Shown in pieces: positions 1 to 12,513 of a stretch of DNA of 64,000 bases. The notes beneath the pieces were generated by a model. The model searched no databases, was not told the origin of the DNA, and saw only the letters and a list, made by a program, of their open reading frames with translations. The DNA is taken from assembly GCA_016647705.1 (NCBI GenBank), contig CM028336.1, positions 8,320,880 through 8,384,879 on the forward strand, given 5' to 3'. Each line of letters begins with the position of its first letter. Position 1 is the first letter of the stretch. Made by a program: the position numbers and the translations under genes. The DNA is from Eucommia ulmoides. Lineage: Eukaryota > Streptophyta > Magnoliopsida > Garryales > Eucommiaceae.

Positions 1-3000
1 CCAAATAATGGTGAAAGATACATCTTTGTAGGCGATGGTAAGAAGGTCAAAGTTGAGGCAATCGGGATGTTTAGGTTATTATTAAAATATGGTATTTATT
101 TGGATTTGAATGAGACATTTGTTATACCGTCATTTAGACGGAATTTGGTTTCTATTTCTATATTAGACAAATTTGATTATTCTTGTTCTTTCAGAAATAA
201 TAAATTTAGTCTTTTTCAGAATTCAAATTTGGTTGGTACCAATTCTTTATCTTTTATAGATAACCTTTATATGCTTAATACAGTTGCTTCATATCATTAA
301 ATTTTGCAATTAAGTACTCGAGGTGTTAAAAGGAAATTAACCAATAAGAATTCCGCATGATTATGGCATAAGAGATTTGGTCATATCTCCAAAAGAATAA
401 TTGAAAGACTTGTGTCAGATGGGATTTTAGATTCCCTTGATTTTGTAGATTTTGAAATTTACACAAATTGCATAAAGGGAAAACAAACAAATATAAGGAG
501 ATTTGGTGCCAACAAGGCTACAGATGTCTTAGAACTGATACATACAGATATTTGTGGGTCATTTCCTATGATTTTATGGAATGGTCAACAATATTTTATC
601 ACGTTCATAGACGATTTTTCACGTTATGGTTGCCTTATCTCATTCATGAAAAGTCCCAATCATTGGACATGTTCAAATCGTTCAAAGCTGAAGTTGAAAG
701 TCAACTCAATAAAAGGATTAAAAACGTCATATCTGACCGTGGTAGTGAATACTATGGTAGGTATGACAGTTCAGATGAACAACGTCCGGGCCCATTTGCT
801 AAATTCCTAGAGGAGTGCGGTATCGTCCCACAGTACACCATGCCAAGTTCTTCTAACATGAATGGTGTTGCTGAAAGGTGAAACAGAATGCTCAAAGACA
901 TGGTAAGAAGTATGATTAGTCATTCTAACTTACTAGAATCACTCTGGGGTGAAGCATTAAAGACTACAGTGTATATCCTTAACAGAGTACCAACTAAAGC
1001 AATTGTCAAAACCCCTTATGAACTTTGTACAGGTAAAAAGCCTAGTTTGAAGCACCTACACATTTGGGGATGTCCAGCTGAAATAAGGCCTCACAGACCA
1101 CATGAAAAGAAACTGGATTCAAGAACGGTTAATTTCTATTTTATTGGATACTCTGAAAGATCCAGGGGTTACAAATTCTATGATCTTACTACTAGATCAA
1201 TTTTTTAGACGGGAAACACCCGGTTCTTTGAGGAAGTTGAGTTTGAGGGGGGAGATAAGGTTAGGGATTTTGTTTTTGAAGAGGAATATGTTGATATTCT
1301 CACAACTGTTATTAGCATTGATCAGGCTCCTATTCCTGACATTGTTCAAGAAGCAGATTCAAATCAAAACAATATCCAAAAATCTCCTATTCCAGAAGAA
1401 CAAACTCTACTACATCCAGAACCTATGCCATTAAGGAGATCAACTAGAAAAAGAAGAAATGCAGTACCAGATGATTATATTGTATTTCTCCAAGAACATG
1501 AGTTTGACATTAGTGCAGTAGAAGATGATTCAATCAACTCGCATCAAGCCATGGAAAGTTCTAAATCTCAAAAGTGGATTGATTTCATGAATGAGGAGAT
1601 AAAGTCCATGAAAGATAATGAAGTTTGGGATATTGTCCCATTACCTAAAGGTGCGAAACCCATTGGTTGTAAATGGATATTTAAAACCAAGAGGGATTCG
1701 AAAGGTGATGTGGAAATATACAAAACTCGTCTTGTCGCTAAAGGTTTTACACTAAAAGAAGGCATCGATTATAAAGAGACTTTCTTTCCGATTTCGTCGA
1801 AAGACTCTTTTAGAACAATAATGGCACTTGTGGTGCACTTTGACCTTGAGCTTCATCAGATGAATGTTAAGACTATTTTTCTCAATGGTGACATTGATGA
1901 AACAATCTATATGGTGAAACAAGAAAACTTTGTGTCGGGAGATGCAAAGAAGATGGTTTTCAAGTTAAAGAAATCCATCTATGGGCTTAAGCAAGCTTCT
2001 CGTAAATGGTATTACAAGTCTCATCAAGTTATTATCTCGTTTGGTTTTGAGATGAATTTGGTTGATGATTGTATATACCACAAGTTTAGTGGGAGTAGGC
2101 ATATTTACTTAGTTTTATATATTGATGACATATTGCTTGCCACCAAAGATATAGGCATGTTGCATGAAACCAAGAGATTTCTATCAAAGAAATTTGAGAT
2201 GAAAGATCTTGGTGACACTTCTTTTGTGTTGGGTATACAGATACACCAGGATCGCTCTCGGGGTACGCTTTGTTTATCATAAAAAAGCTATATCGAGAAA
2301 GTTCTTAAAATGTTTGACAAGTATGATTGTAAATCAAGTGACACCCCTGTGGCTAAGGGAGAAAATTTAGTCTAAGTCAATGCCCCAAGAATGATTTTGA
2401 GATTTAGAAGATGCAAAAGATTTCTTATGCACCAGCAGTAGGAAGTCTGATGTATGCTCAAGTATGTACGCGTCCGAATATTGCGTATATTGTTGGCATG
2501 TTGGGCAGATACTTAAGCAATCTTGGAAAGGATCACTGGATAGAAGTCAAGCGAGTCATGAGGTACTTACAGAGAACAAAAGACTACATACTCACTTATC
2601 GAAAGTCAGATCGATTAGAGATCATCGGATATTCTGACTCCGATTTTGTTGGATGCCGAGATAGCATGAAATCTACTTCAGACTATATCTACTTACTTGC
2701 TGGAGGTGCTATATCTTGGAAGAGTGTTAAACAGTCTATTATAGCCTCTTCCACCATGGCAGCTGAGTTTGTAGCTTGTTATGAGGCGTCCAATCACGGA
2801 ATATGGTTACAAAATTTTGTCATAGGGCTGCGTATTCTGGATGGCATTGAAAGGCCACTTAAGTTATATTGTGACAATAAATTAGTAGTATTGTATTCCA
2901 ACAATAACAGGAGTTCTATGAAGTCAAAATTTATAGACATCAAATTCCTAGTTGTGAAAGAAAGAGTTCAGAGTGGACTTATATCTATAGAGCACATTGG

Positions 3001-4071
3001 GACAAATTCCATGATTGCAAATTCGCTGACTAAGGGATTACCATCCAAGGTCTTCATGAGCATACTGCTCATATGGGTGTAGTTTCTCTTCAGGATATGT
3101 CATTTTAGTGTGAGTTTGTATTTTAGAGGCTTTTATCTATAGATATATTTGTTATGGATATTATGGATTTTATGGTTATTTACTGCAGTAAAGTATTTAC
3201 TTTTCATTCACTCTGATTTTATATGGTTTGATCTCACTATGGTTTAAGGAGGACCAGTTAGAAATAGGCATATTAAGATCACATTTCATGAAATTTCTAT
3301 GCTACACATCCACACTTGATCTTTGTCATTAGTGGCATTGATATATGTGATCATTGATGGGTCTAGTTATGAAATATGTAACGACGATCGTTTTGGTTCT
3401 GTAATGGTGTAGTTAATGGACAAGATTGTTACAATACATAAAGTTTTGATAACAAAACTCATGAGCTCATAAAGTATAATTCACGTTTATAAAGTTACAT
3501 ATATAGCCCAAGTGGGAGATTGTTGGAGTAAAAACAAATATATGGGCTTATATATTAAATAAATGTGAATTATAGGCTATCAAATAAAGTTTAGGCAAAT
3601 TAAAGTGATTAATTTAAGTTTTGGGGCCTTAATTAATATATTATAAAGTATGGATATTATTGTGTAGAGACAAACGTAATTTCTACTTTTATGATGGGTT
3701 AAAATAGAAAATACGAAAATACGAACATGCGCGACCATTTACGAACGGATGTGACTGTTTACGAACAGGCGCGATTGCTTATAAATAGGGGTCATGGTCC
3801 CTAGATCACACAACGTTTTTCTATTCTTTTGATCCCCATTGTCAAAGAGAGATTTAGACAGAAAACGAGTATAGATCTGGAAGATCATAAAGACTTAGAT
3901 TCGAATATTTCAACTTTCTTATTATGAATTCAAGTACGCTTCCGCAAGTCTAGTATTTTGATTCTTGATGGTTCAATATGAATGTTCCAGTTTGTGTAAT
4001 GATTTTCATATAACAAAATTAAGTCTTACACGATCAATTTCAAAATTCAAATCGAAATAACTTTTTCTTCA
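1..4071 (+). mobile_element. Ty1/copia LTR retrotransposon, broken, 5' end outside window
   Basis: This is a fossil copia-type element entering from the left edge. The translated remains follow the copia order. A GAG-pre-integrase-like stretch lies near 67-470 and integrase near 500-1200. Reverse transcriptase lies near 1425-2280, recognisable by the YIDDILLAT box. RNase H lies near 2411-3080. Integrase upstream of reverse transcriptase separates it from the gypsy order. A purine-rich tract at 3511-3520 precedes the 3' LTR at 3522. The reading frame is interrupted about half a dozen times, so the copy is dead. The 5' LTR, gag and primer-binding site are not in the window, so age cannot be read from LTR divergence here. 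The 3' boundary is approximate. Confidence 0.9.
3522..4071 (+). repeat. 3' LTR of the copia element
   Basis: The LTR begins TGTTGGAGTA directly after the polypurine tract. A TATA-like ataaatagggg lies at about 3780, fitting an LTR promoter. The end is placed at a CA near 4071, where the sequence changes character. Without the partner LTR the exact end is uncertain by tens of bases. Confidence 0.6.
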
Positions 4072-4075
4072 TCAC

Positions 4076-6269
4076 TGGCGACAAGCTCCGCCGCTGCATT
4101 AGAGGATGTAGCCGTGTCCACCAAGTTTAGGAAGAAGAACGAAGAGTATGGATCTAAGCTAATCAAAATGCAGTTGGAGATTCTCGTTGACATCGACTGT
4201 TCATCGCCTTATTCGATCCATCTCGTGGTCGTGCTTCGTCGTTACGAAATAGAATCACGTTACCCAATGTTATCACCATTTCGAGTCTGGTTTTGTGGTT
4301 GCGTTCTGCCATCTCGAAGCTGAAATCGCCGGACCAACATCATATTAAGGTTTCAAGCTCATCTACAGTGGAATTGTGAGGCTCGTCGGTACCATCTCCC
4401 CATCGCTTCTATAGAAGTTTTCATGTTTGATTTCAATCCATATGAAGTCTCAAATCGGTTGTTCGAGCATCACCGACCAAGCAATCTTTGAGCATGGATT
4501 CCGACAGTGAGATTCATATCAATAATTCGCTCTGCTACCCTTTTGGCAACCGATCTAAACAGGGTACGTAATCAGATATATTTGGTGAACTTGTTCTCTA
4601 CTTGGTGAGGTTGGTTGTTGATTTCACTATTTTTTGCTCATCAAATTAATCACTCTCGAGAGTTTGTGAATTGTTGTATTCCTGATCCTAATTCCTCTCT
4701 CTAATGGGTAGTAAAATTGGAAATTGAATGAGGAATTATGGTGAGACAAAAAAATAATTAGTGTCTATCTTTGTAGATTCTATTCCGGAGATGATGGGTA
4801 GAAGAGGATTAAAATTCATGTTTCAATGGCACGGGGTAGTGTGTGATGTCTATATTCCAAATCTGAGGCGAGTTAGAACACATTTAAAATATGGATTTGT
4901 TCGAATTTCGACTTTGGTTGAAGCCTTGAATGCTATTAGAATTCTCAATGGGATTAGGGTGAAGGATAAAGTGATCCATGTTTGTTTGGCATCGTGTAGT
5001 AAGAAAGAACAAGTTTTTAGTGTGAAAAGGAAATAGGTAAGAAAAGAAAGAAACGTTTTAGGGTATGTAAGTCGTGAACCCGATATTGTTGTATCTTCTC
5101 AATCCAAGCCAAATTTTGCCTCAGTGGGTCGAGGTTCTAATTCTTCTATCAATATATCCTCTAATCCTGGGAATTTATTAGTTGGTCGGTCGCCAAATTC
5201 ACTTGTTAATAGTTCTATCAAGGATGTGTTGAATAGAATCAAATTGTTGTTGCATAGATTTGAAAAGGTGATGGAATATGGTAAAATTTTAATCTTGTCT
5301 ATGACTTTGAATACAATGGAGTTCAGAGATTTGATTGTTGATCTTATTCTTAAGGAATGGGACAATGTGGGGTCGAATTGTATTAAAAGTATAGTGTCTT
5401 TGGATTCAGCTAAGGGGTTGGACCAAGAGGGTCCTATAAATGATGGGGATGTTGATCGAGGAGAGAATATCTCAAACCATAAAGTTGTTTGCCACGGCTT
5501 GGAAGAGAGTGAGATCCTTGAGGAGTCATTTGGTCAATCTAATTCGCTTGAACCAACTGCTAAAAGTGACATTGAGTTTTCGAGACAAGATTGGTTATTC
5601 ACAAGTGATTTAGATGGTAGTTATGACTCAAAACTGAAAGATGAAATTGATGAGATTTTCTCCAAAATCGATAGAAAACGTTGTTTACGTTTCAAAAAGA
5701 AGCTTATCTCAGTCACCAAAAGGATAGGGAAAAAGAAATTAATGGTTGTCTGTGTGTATTAAGATAAATTTGAATTATGGTCTAATCTGTTGCTGCAAGT
5801 TCTTGAATTATTTAGGCTAGGGGTTGACTTGCTTAAGTGTCTCAGGGAGTTTGGTTATGTGGTACTGATCTCCGAGAGTGTTTCCGTCCTTTTGATGGTA
5901 TCATAAGAGTAGTAATATAGTTGACCCTGGTGGATTTCTTCTTCTTTTGAAGACCTTGATCTCCAATTATTAGTTTTGTATTGGTGTTGCTTTTACAAAT
6001 TTGTGGTGTTTTTTGGTTTCTTGTAAGCTAGGTGTGGAATATAGTTACTCCAGTTTATTTTGGGGTTGTTTTGTTTTTAGGTCTGAGCCCTTAGATTCCT
6101 TATTTAATTTTAGGAGGATTCCTTATTAAAGGCTATCAGCCCTTTGTTGGAACATTTTGTGGGAGTTGTTTGCTGGGGTTTATCAGGCTACATGGTATTT
6201 TGTTGCCGTGTAGTAAGGAAGATAATTTCCCTTATTAATATAATCAACTGCTTATCGAAAAAAAAAATA
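4076..6269 (+). mobile_element. LINE-like retroposon encoding only an RRM protein (copy A)
   Basis: The unit has a leader of several hundred bases, an RRM-encoding frame, about 500 bp of 3' sequence and an A-run at 6260-6269. No endonuclease or reverse transcriptase lies between the RRM frame and the A tail. Two relatives occur at 47.1-54.5 kb (+) and 47.66-50.08 kb (-) with the same order, so this is a family and not one chance deletion. The leader near 4564-4704 aligns by eye with the leader of the inverted copy. RRM domains are known in ORF1 of some plant L1 LINEs (the BNR type of beet). The inference is a non-autonomous, ORF1-only derivative. The 5' end is not sharply defined against the LTR. 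Confidence 0.6.
4704..5762 (+). pseudogene. RRM protein of the LINE-like family, copy A
   Basis: The start ATG at 4704 is chosen because all three copies share it (MGSK/MGIE/MSSK followed by N, W and G-E-S-K-like residues). An RRM fold follows: VSIFVDSIPEMMGRRGL as strand 1, DVYIPNLRR, then YGFVRISTLVEALNAI matching the RNP1-like strand, and an LNG turn before the last strand. A variable linker leads to a conserved acidic-then-basic tail (DEIDEIFSKI followed by K/R-rich residues) that ends at 5759. Copy A has stops between 4720 and 4760 and a break near 5036, so it is not translatable as one protein. Similar length in the other copies suggests an ancestral product of about 350 residues. RNA binding is inferred from the fold only. 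Confidence 0.6.
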
Positions 6270-7019
6270 TCAATCATTTCCTATATTATAACCTATTTAT
6301 AGCAAGAATAAAATTGTACAACCTGTGTAATAACTTATTTTAGTATATAAAAAAAAAATAGAATTTAGATATATTTTAATCATGGTCATTCTTTATCTTA
6401 CAGGGCATCAAATGGCTAAAAAATATTTAGGTTGCTTATACTCATCCTTCTTATTATATAGATAGTTTCGAAATTTACGTGTGCCTCATTTATGTTTTTT
6501 AACACTTATCATTTAAAATCATTAGACATTTGTCTAGGACAAACAACATTAAATATCATTTCTATAAAATATTGTAAAACAAATTATATACAAATAATTA
6601 TAAGGATATAGTACTACATTTAGGGGAAAATGAGAGAAGGTACTGTTATAATGATAATATTTTAAAAATACAAAATTTTAAATATGATTTTAGAGACAGA
6701 ATATGTACAGAGATTGAGATTATAATTTTCAAATAAACAAGTGCCTAATAGATCCAATACTTAATACATTTAGTATTATAATTTCTGAAGGGGTCAAATA
6801 TTAAAATCACAAGATTTACATAGCATAATATAAAAAAATTAAATCACATTTAATGTCATATTTCTTCAAAATGGATATATCCAAATTAACATTAAAACAA
6901 AAGAAAAGATAAATTAAATCGCATTTAATAAAAAGGCTACCTCTTCCGGTCTTTCAACCTCAAAACTAGTAGTTCCTAGACGTGATTTGAGTAGGCTCTT
7001 CCAAGAGTGTCTGAACACT
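6270..7019. other. AT-rich spacer without recognisable gene
   Basis: About 750 bp follow the A tail of LINE copy A. They are strongly AT-rich with short A and T runs. I see no coding frame, terminal repeat or RNA gene. Confidence 0.5.
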
Positions 7020-8219
7020 AGATCACATAAACAAAACTTAGGATATAAAGGTGTTGGAATTTCTAAAAATGAATATAATCTCAAGAATCTGGAGTAACTA
7101 TTCTCTTGTAATATTAAAATAAGATAGAGTTTAGAGAGAGAAAGATACAGGAAGTTTGGTGTGGGGAGTGCAGTAGAGCTTTGAACTTATGGTGGGTAAA
7201 GTATGTAGAAGTGGTGGAAGCAAGAAAGGATGATGCAGAGATTTTAAAAAAAGTTAATCAAGTAGATTTGTGTTAAGAAGATCGTTGTGGAGAAAATTTA
7301 TAAAAGAAAAATCAATAGAGGTCGATAAATCTAGCGGACCATGGGAGGAGATATCAAAAGGAGGAGAAATAACGGTGAGATGGAAAATCTGTGGTTTTGT
7401 TGGGAAAGTAAGCTCGAGGGAAATGCATGACCTGATGGATGAAGGAAGAAGTTTGTCGCAGAAATTTCAAGAAATCGGATATTAGTAAAACAATGTTGTA
7501 GAGAGCAATGGAATAAGAACTTTCAAGAGGACGAGAGATAATATACATTTCTAAATAGAAAGAACACCAGGATAGAAAAGATTAAGAATAAGGTAACCCT
7601 AGAAGATTAAAGCAGAGTGAAAATAAATGCTCAGAGGAAGAAAGTAGAAGAATCTTTCGCATGGTCATAACCAAAATGTAAAGTTAAACCGAGAATCAGA
7701 GTAAAAGAGTGGGAGGCTGATGCAGTGCAATAGGAGTAGGATTTCTTGGCCTAAAGAGAGCACTCGAAAGCCCAAAAAACCCAAAAAAACCCCATTTGAC
7801 TAGAAAATCAATTGTGGCCATTTTTTTTTTTTTTATGGAAAATACCACTTTTCTGGGTGAAGGTAACAAAATCTAATATTGTAAGGCCAATTAAATGTCT
7901 GTGGGAGAGAGGATTGAGATCTTGAAGTTGGAGTGCCCAATCAAGTTTCGATCATGTCTTAGACACTCATCAACCGTTTGGGATCACTGAAACTTTGAAG
8001 AGGAATGTCTATTGCTTTTGAGTTTTAGCAGAGCTTAATCTGTTGATAACAACAATTAAAGGACTCGAAGTTGTACCATTAAGAGGTTGGGGGTATTTTT
8101 TGAGGTCTTGTAAGGTACATGGGTAACAATGGTTCTACCGTGGCAAGGGAGACCCTACCCTATTGTTATTTCAATATATATGACGAATTGCTTAAAAAAG
8201 GAAAAAAAGAAAAAAAAAA
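7020..8219 (+). mobile_element. Degenerate LINE remnant with A-rich 3' end
   Basis: The 3' portion (about 8040-8219) carries the phrase caagggagaccctaccct followed by an AT-rich stretch and an A-rich tail. It closely resembles the 3' ends of the LINE copies at 51.2 kb and 47.7 kb (gggagacccttcc, then A tail). The sequence upstream (7140-7700) is purine-rich and includes a 71-codon open frame at 7270-7485 with no recognisable domain. I support the 3' end firmly. The upstream limit and its membership of the same family are inference. Confidence 0.4.
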
Positions 8220-8835
8220 TCTGGCATAACTCATATTTGAATCTAAAGAATAGTAAGATTCAAATCAGTAGGTAAAAATAAGAAAATGAAATCTCACAGA
8301 TAAGCCAAGATAGGCTATGGTCGAAAATTCCAAGGGGTTGGTTGGACGAAATTAGGAGGTGGGCTGCCATAATGGTCTCTTTCACCTTATAAAGTCTGTC
8401 TTAAGGTTCAAAACCTAGACCTTGTTTTTTTTGTATTTGTACTTTGATTTCTTAAGTTTAGCACTACTATGTGTTCTTTTTTCAAGAATTTTTCTAACTT
8501 CATTTTTTTATAGTGTCTGACCCATCGAGTTCACACCAAAAGTTGGATAGTGAAATTAATTAAAATTGAAATAATTCTAATTTTTCCCCTCCAGAAGAAA
8601 ATATTTTTCCCCTTAAGGCATTTCTTCCAAATTGTGAGTCACAGCTACACACATATCATAGTCATGTCCAGTTGGTAGGAATTTAACCAAGAGAACCTCT
8701 CCAAGTATGATTACCGTATTATGCGATATCTCTATCAGTGTACCTGAAAAGACCGACAGGGTGTGGTTAAGTCAAAAATTCCTAGTACAATCATATGTGT
8801 TTTAATTGATAATATAATTCCTTGTGACACTAATT
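8220..8835. other. Spacer without recognisable gene
   Basis: Moderately AT-rich sequence between the LINE tail and the probable solo LTR. No open frame of note, no terminal repeats and no RNA gene were seen. Confidence 0.4.
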
Positions 8836-8840
8836 AGAAT

Positions 8841-10625
8841 TGTTGGCCCAATAGAATACCCAAGAGAGGGGGTGAATTGGGTAATTAAAAATTATCAGAA
8901 TAAAATTTAATAAATCAAATAAATAATTTTAAGCCTAAATTAATTATTATCTTTATAATACAGTAGAATAATATAATCAACTAAGTGCACACCCAAACAG
9001 CAAAAATAGCAAAGTAAATATAGCAGCACACAAAAGATTTATACTGGTTCACCAAGTTACTCTTAGCTAATCCAGTCCCCCCCAAGCTCCATGGAGGTCA
9101 CACCCACTAAAACCAAGATCTCTTTAAAGGTATGAATCAAACCCGCATACTTATTCTTTTACAGACTCAGAATTAAACTTTACAATATCGTTTTCTCAGG
9201 CTAAGGAAGAACCTCTACTTTTTACAGGCTAAAGAATAACCTAATTATTTTTAACAGTAAGGCTCAAGAATCAAAGCCTCACACAACACTCTAACTATCA
9301 TTTTCATAGGTAATGATGAAACCTTTACAAATTACTCACAACGCAATTCTTATCCAAGAAGAATCACTACATCAATCTCTTTACAGGAAAATATTGAAAC
9401 CGAGCTACCCTTGATTAAATATTGCCAACAGTATTTAACCCATCACACTACTCACCAATACAAAATGATAAGCATGAAATCTCACTCAGAACTTCTACCA
9501 CTTCAGATAAATAATAACTCAATTAATATCTCAACTAGTAATAGAAAAACGTAAGATAAAAAATTTTATTTTAATAAGATGTGGGTAGCAAATTTGAGCA
9601 CGTAATCAGATTTAAGAAATTATTTGTAAAAATATTTTCTTCAAAAATCATAAATAATTTCTAAGATCAATTTTCAATAATAAACAACTAATGCACAATA
9701 AAAATTAATTGGAAAGATCTCACCCAGAATCCACAGAATAATTAGATAAAGCAATTTAACTTCAGATCTGGTAAAAGCAAAGATTAACAACAATTTCAAG
9801 TACCAAATTAAGAAACATTGATATTTAATGTACCAAATCAATATAATTTAATTAATAAGTGAACCATATCTTAAATATAGATAATATCCCTGAAATTTCT
9901 CTCAAATCCTAACTAAAAACGGCTACTTTTGGATATAATTTTGGATAGAACAGAATCTTGAAACAGCGCCTTAGATCGACTGCCAGATTCAAGTTGTAGC
10001 CAATGAAGTTCATCGGTTGACTGCTTGATTCAGAGAGTTTGTCTTGCTTTCACCGGTTGACCTATCGGTCGACTTGTAGTTTCAGAGAGTTCAACTTCCT
10101 TGATCGGTCGACCTGTTGGTCGACTTAGAGATATAGGATCTTTCAGCTTCCTTGTCCGGTCAACTCACCAGTCGACTGCCATCTTCTGGATCTCTTCTTT
10201 GAATACGTTTGTAACTCATTTTCTTTTAGATTTTCGCCCCTTCAACCATTTATTCTTTAAAATTAACTTCACTAATATTCTTGTATTTCATTTCAGTCAA
10301 TCAAAAATATTTCTTTTCAAACCACATATAGGAGCAAATAATTTCATTTAATCAAAACACACATAATTAATAAAATACATTTTGTGTCATGTATATGCTC
10401 CTAAATAGGATATTAAGAGTTAAAATTTATCTGGGTTGTTTTTCCTAATTTCTTCAAACTCTTAATTCTTCAATATCTTCAATATCTCCAACTTCATGGT
10501 TTAGCATCCATTTAATTTGCATCATCTTCATCACTGGAACTTTAAATAATTGAAACACTCAAGTAAAACATTAGTTCCACCAAAATATCAATACTTAATT
10601 GTTCATCAAAATCTTAGAATCAACA
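8841..10625. mobile_element. Probable solo LTR, about 1.8 kb
   Basis: The unit starts TGTTGGCCC and ends ATCAACA, giving the TG...CA ends of an LTR. A 5-bp direct repeat agaat lies outside it at 8836-8840 and 10626-10630, as expected for LTR integration. No internal coding sequence or second LTR is present, which fits a solo LTR left by recombination. It contains a tandem array with GTCGAC cores at about 9965-10190. The matching short repeat could be chance, so I rate this moderate. It is a fossil and its superfamily is not identified. Confidence 0.5.
9965..10190. repeat. Tandem repeat with GGTCGACC-like cores
   Basis: Three to four imperfect units of about 55-60 bp follow the pattern of a GGTTGACC/GGTCGACT pair, then a ttcagagagtt-like spacer and ttgctttc/cttccttg. 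The paired cores are near-palindromic around GTCGAC. The array sits inside the probable solo LTR. No function is evident. Confidence 0.6.
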
Positions 10626-10630
10626 AGAAT

Positions 10631-11051
10631 CTCATCTCAACATCACATTGCTCTTGACGGAGGATTGAGTGAATTATATTAAATCGAATCACATATAAAG
10701 GACACGTACTCTTTCTTTAAGAGTGATAAATTTTATATGCATAGTCATGCATCCACATATATGTCTTACTGTATCTCAACGAATATCTTTGAAATCTTGT
10801 AGTTAGAGAATAACAATTATTTACAACTCACCCTTATTTACAAAATGGAAAGGAAAACCCATCACAACTCATGCTTATTTACAAAAATGGAAAGAAAGGG
10901 TAATTCTGCCACCTGGGTATCATTTGTTTCCTCGCCATTTATTTTCATTTGATTCACCACATATGGCTAGAAATCTTGACAAATAATCTTAACTGAACAC
11001 AAGAATGCCAACTTAGCTAAGAATTGCCATGTGAATGGACCAACTGAGGGT
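10631..11051. other. Spacer between two probable solo LTRs
   Basis: About 420 bp without a coding frame or recognised repeat. A short near-duplicate phrase (acaactca.cttatttacaaaa.tggaaa) occurs twice at about 10822-10890. Confidence 0.4.
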
Positions 11052-11909
11052 GTTAGTGTTGGGTTCAAAGGCGATAAAAATATGAAAATAGAAAATATGA
11101 GAAAGCGGAGAAAATGACAAATACAAAAGTGACACAAGATATAATGTGGTTCGGCAGAACTTGCCTATCTACACGGGCGAAGAACAACGAATGGTTTCAC
11201 AAATATAAAGAAAATTACACAAAATGAGATAAGTTCTTGAACTCAAGAACTAACAACAAAATCTACCCAAAAAATCTCTCTCAACAAATACTTCAACTCT
11301 CAAACAGTTTGTTCTCAAATGGGTTGTCCACTTATTAAACTCCTTTGCTCCTGGCCTCTATTTATAGAGGAGATTTGAGCCATGTTTTCAATCTGAACAA
11401 TTTTCATGACTATTGAAGAATTTTAGGTGATTGTTACGCAGCCTCTGCAATTGTCAAATATTATGAGCTTCTGCTTTCTTCTCCCATGTTCTTTCCACTT
11501 TCTTCTTTCAGCAAAAATGGTTGTCGTCGGTTGTTAAAGACAAATGAAAGAGAGAATTTTCTCTCTTTGGGTGAGGTTCTCCCACAATTGCCACCAAAAG
11601 CATACAACAAAATTGAGAAAAGTAATCTACCTAATCCTAGGGGTGTGCAACGGGCAGTTTGGGGCGATTTGGACCAAAACTGCAGACCAAACCAATACTA
11701 GACGAGTTAAATTAGTGTAAACCGCGGGCTACCCAATAGTGTACTGGTTGGGCCTATTTTTGGATTGAGCTAACTAGAATTGTAGATTACCCAAGGCAGC
11801 AAATGAATTTAGGAAGAAATTTTCATAAAGGCGGATAATGAATTAGGATTTAGGAAGAACAACGAGAACAAGATGCAAGAAGAATGATCAATGGTGGTTG
11901 GAACATATA

Positions 11910-12513
11910 GGTGGCGTTTGGTTAGTGTTTCTACTGTTCTGAACCCAACTGGAATGGGTTGGGTTGAGTTAAATTGGGTTGGGTTGAGAATTTTGGGAAC
12001 AGAATTGTGTTTGGTAACGACAATTCTTGTTTTGTGCTGGGAACAGAATGTGTTTGGTAACGATTTTATCCTAAAACTAATTTTTTTTTTTTTTTTTTTT
12101 TTGTGTTTGGCGGCGGCGGCGGAGGTGACCGGCGACGGTCGCCGGACACTGGGCTGCGGCAGCGGAAGGTCGCCGGACGGTGGCCGGAGACGGCGGTCGG
12201 TCACCGGACGGTGGTCAGAGACGACGGTCGGTCACCGGACGGTGGCCAGAGACGACGGTGACCGGCGGCGGGTGGTGGTGGTCGGCCGGCAGATGAAGAC
12301 GAAGTTGAGAATTTTGGGTTGAATTTTTTGGGCACAAAAAGAAATAACTTTTTTTTGTTTCTGGTTTCTTTAGGATTTTGAGAATCAATTCCTATTTTTT
12401 GGGTTAGGTTGGGTTGAGTTTTATGTTTGCCAAACGTGTTCCCTAAAATCAAACCCAAAATTTTTGGGTTGGGTTGGGTTGGATTTGGTTGGGAACACTA
12501 ACCAAACGGGGCC
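11910..12513. mobile_element. MITE nested inside the hAT element
   Basis: The ends are inverted copies. The left reads GGTGGCGTTTGGTTAGTGTT and the right, reversed, reads GGCCCCGTTTGGTTAGTGTT. A 3-bp repeat ata flanks it, which recalls PIF/Harbinger Tourist elements, although their usual site is TWA. It is about 604 bp and repeats the word gggttgggttg near both ends. It also holds a T run (about 12080-12102) and a CGG-rich tandem array. The superfamily is uncertain. Confidence 0.6.
12108..12290. repeat. GC-rich tandem repeat in the MITE
   Basis: Imperfect units of about 35 bp built on ggtcggtcaccggacggtgg and gagacgacg. The block is far more GC-rich than its surroundings. Open frames across it encode only low-complexity R/G/P-rich sequence and are not credible genes. 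Confidence 0.7.

Noticed and set aside
12201-12458. Pro/Arg-rich open frame on the minus strand
   Set aside because: It overlaps the GC-rich tandem repeat of a MITE and has no domain; low-complexity artefact.
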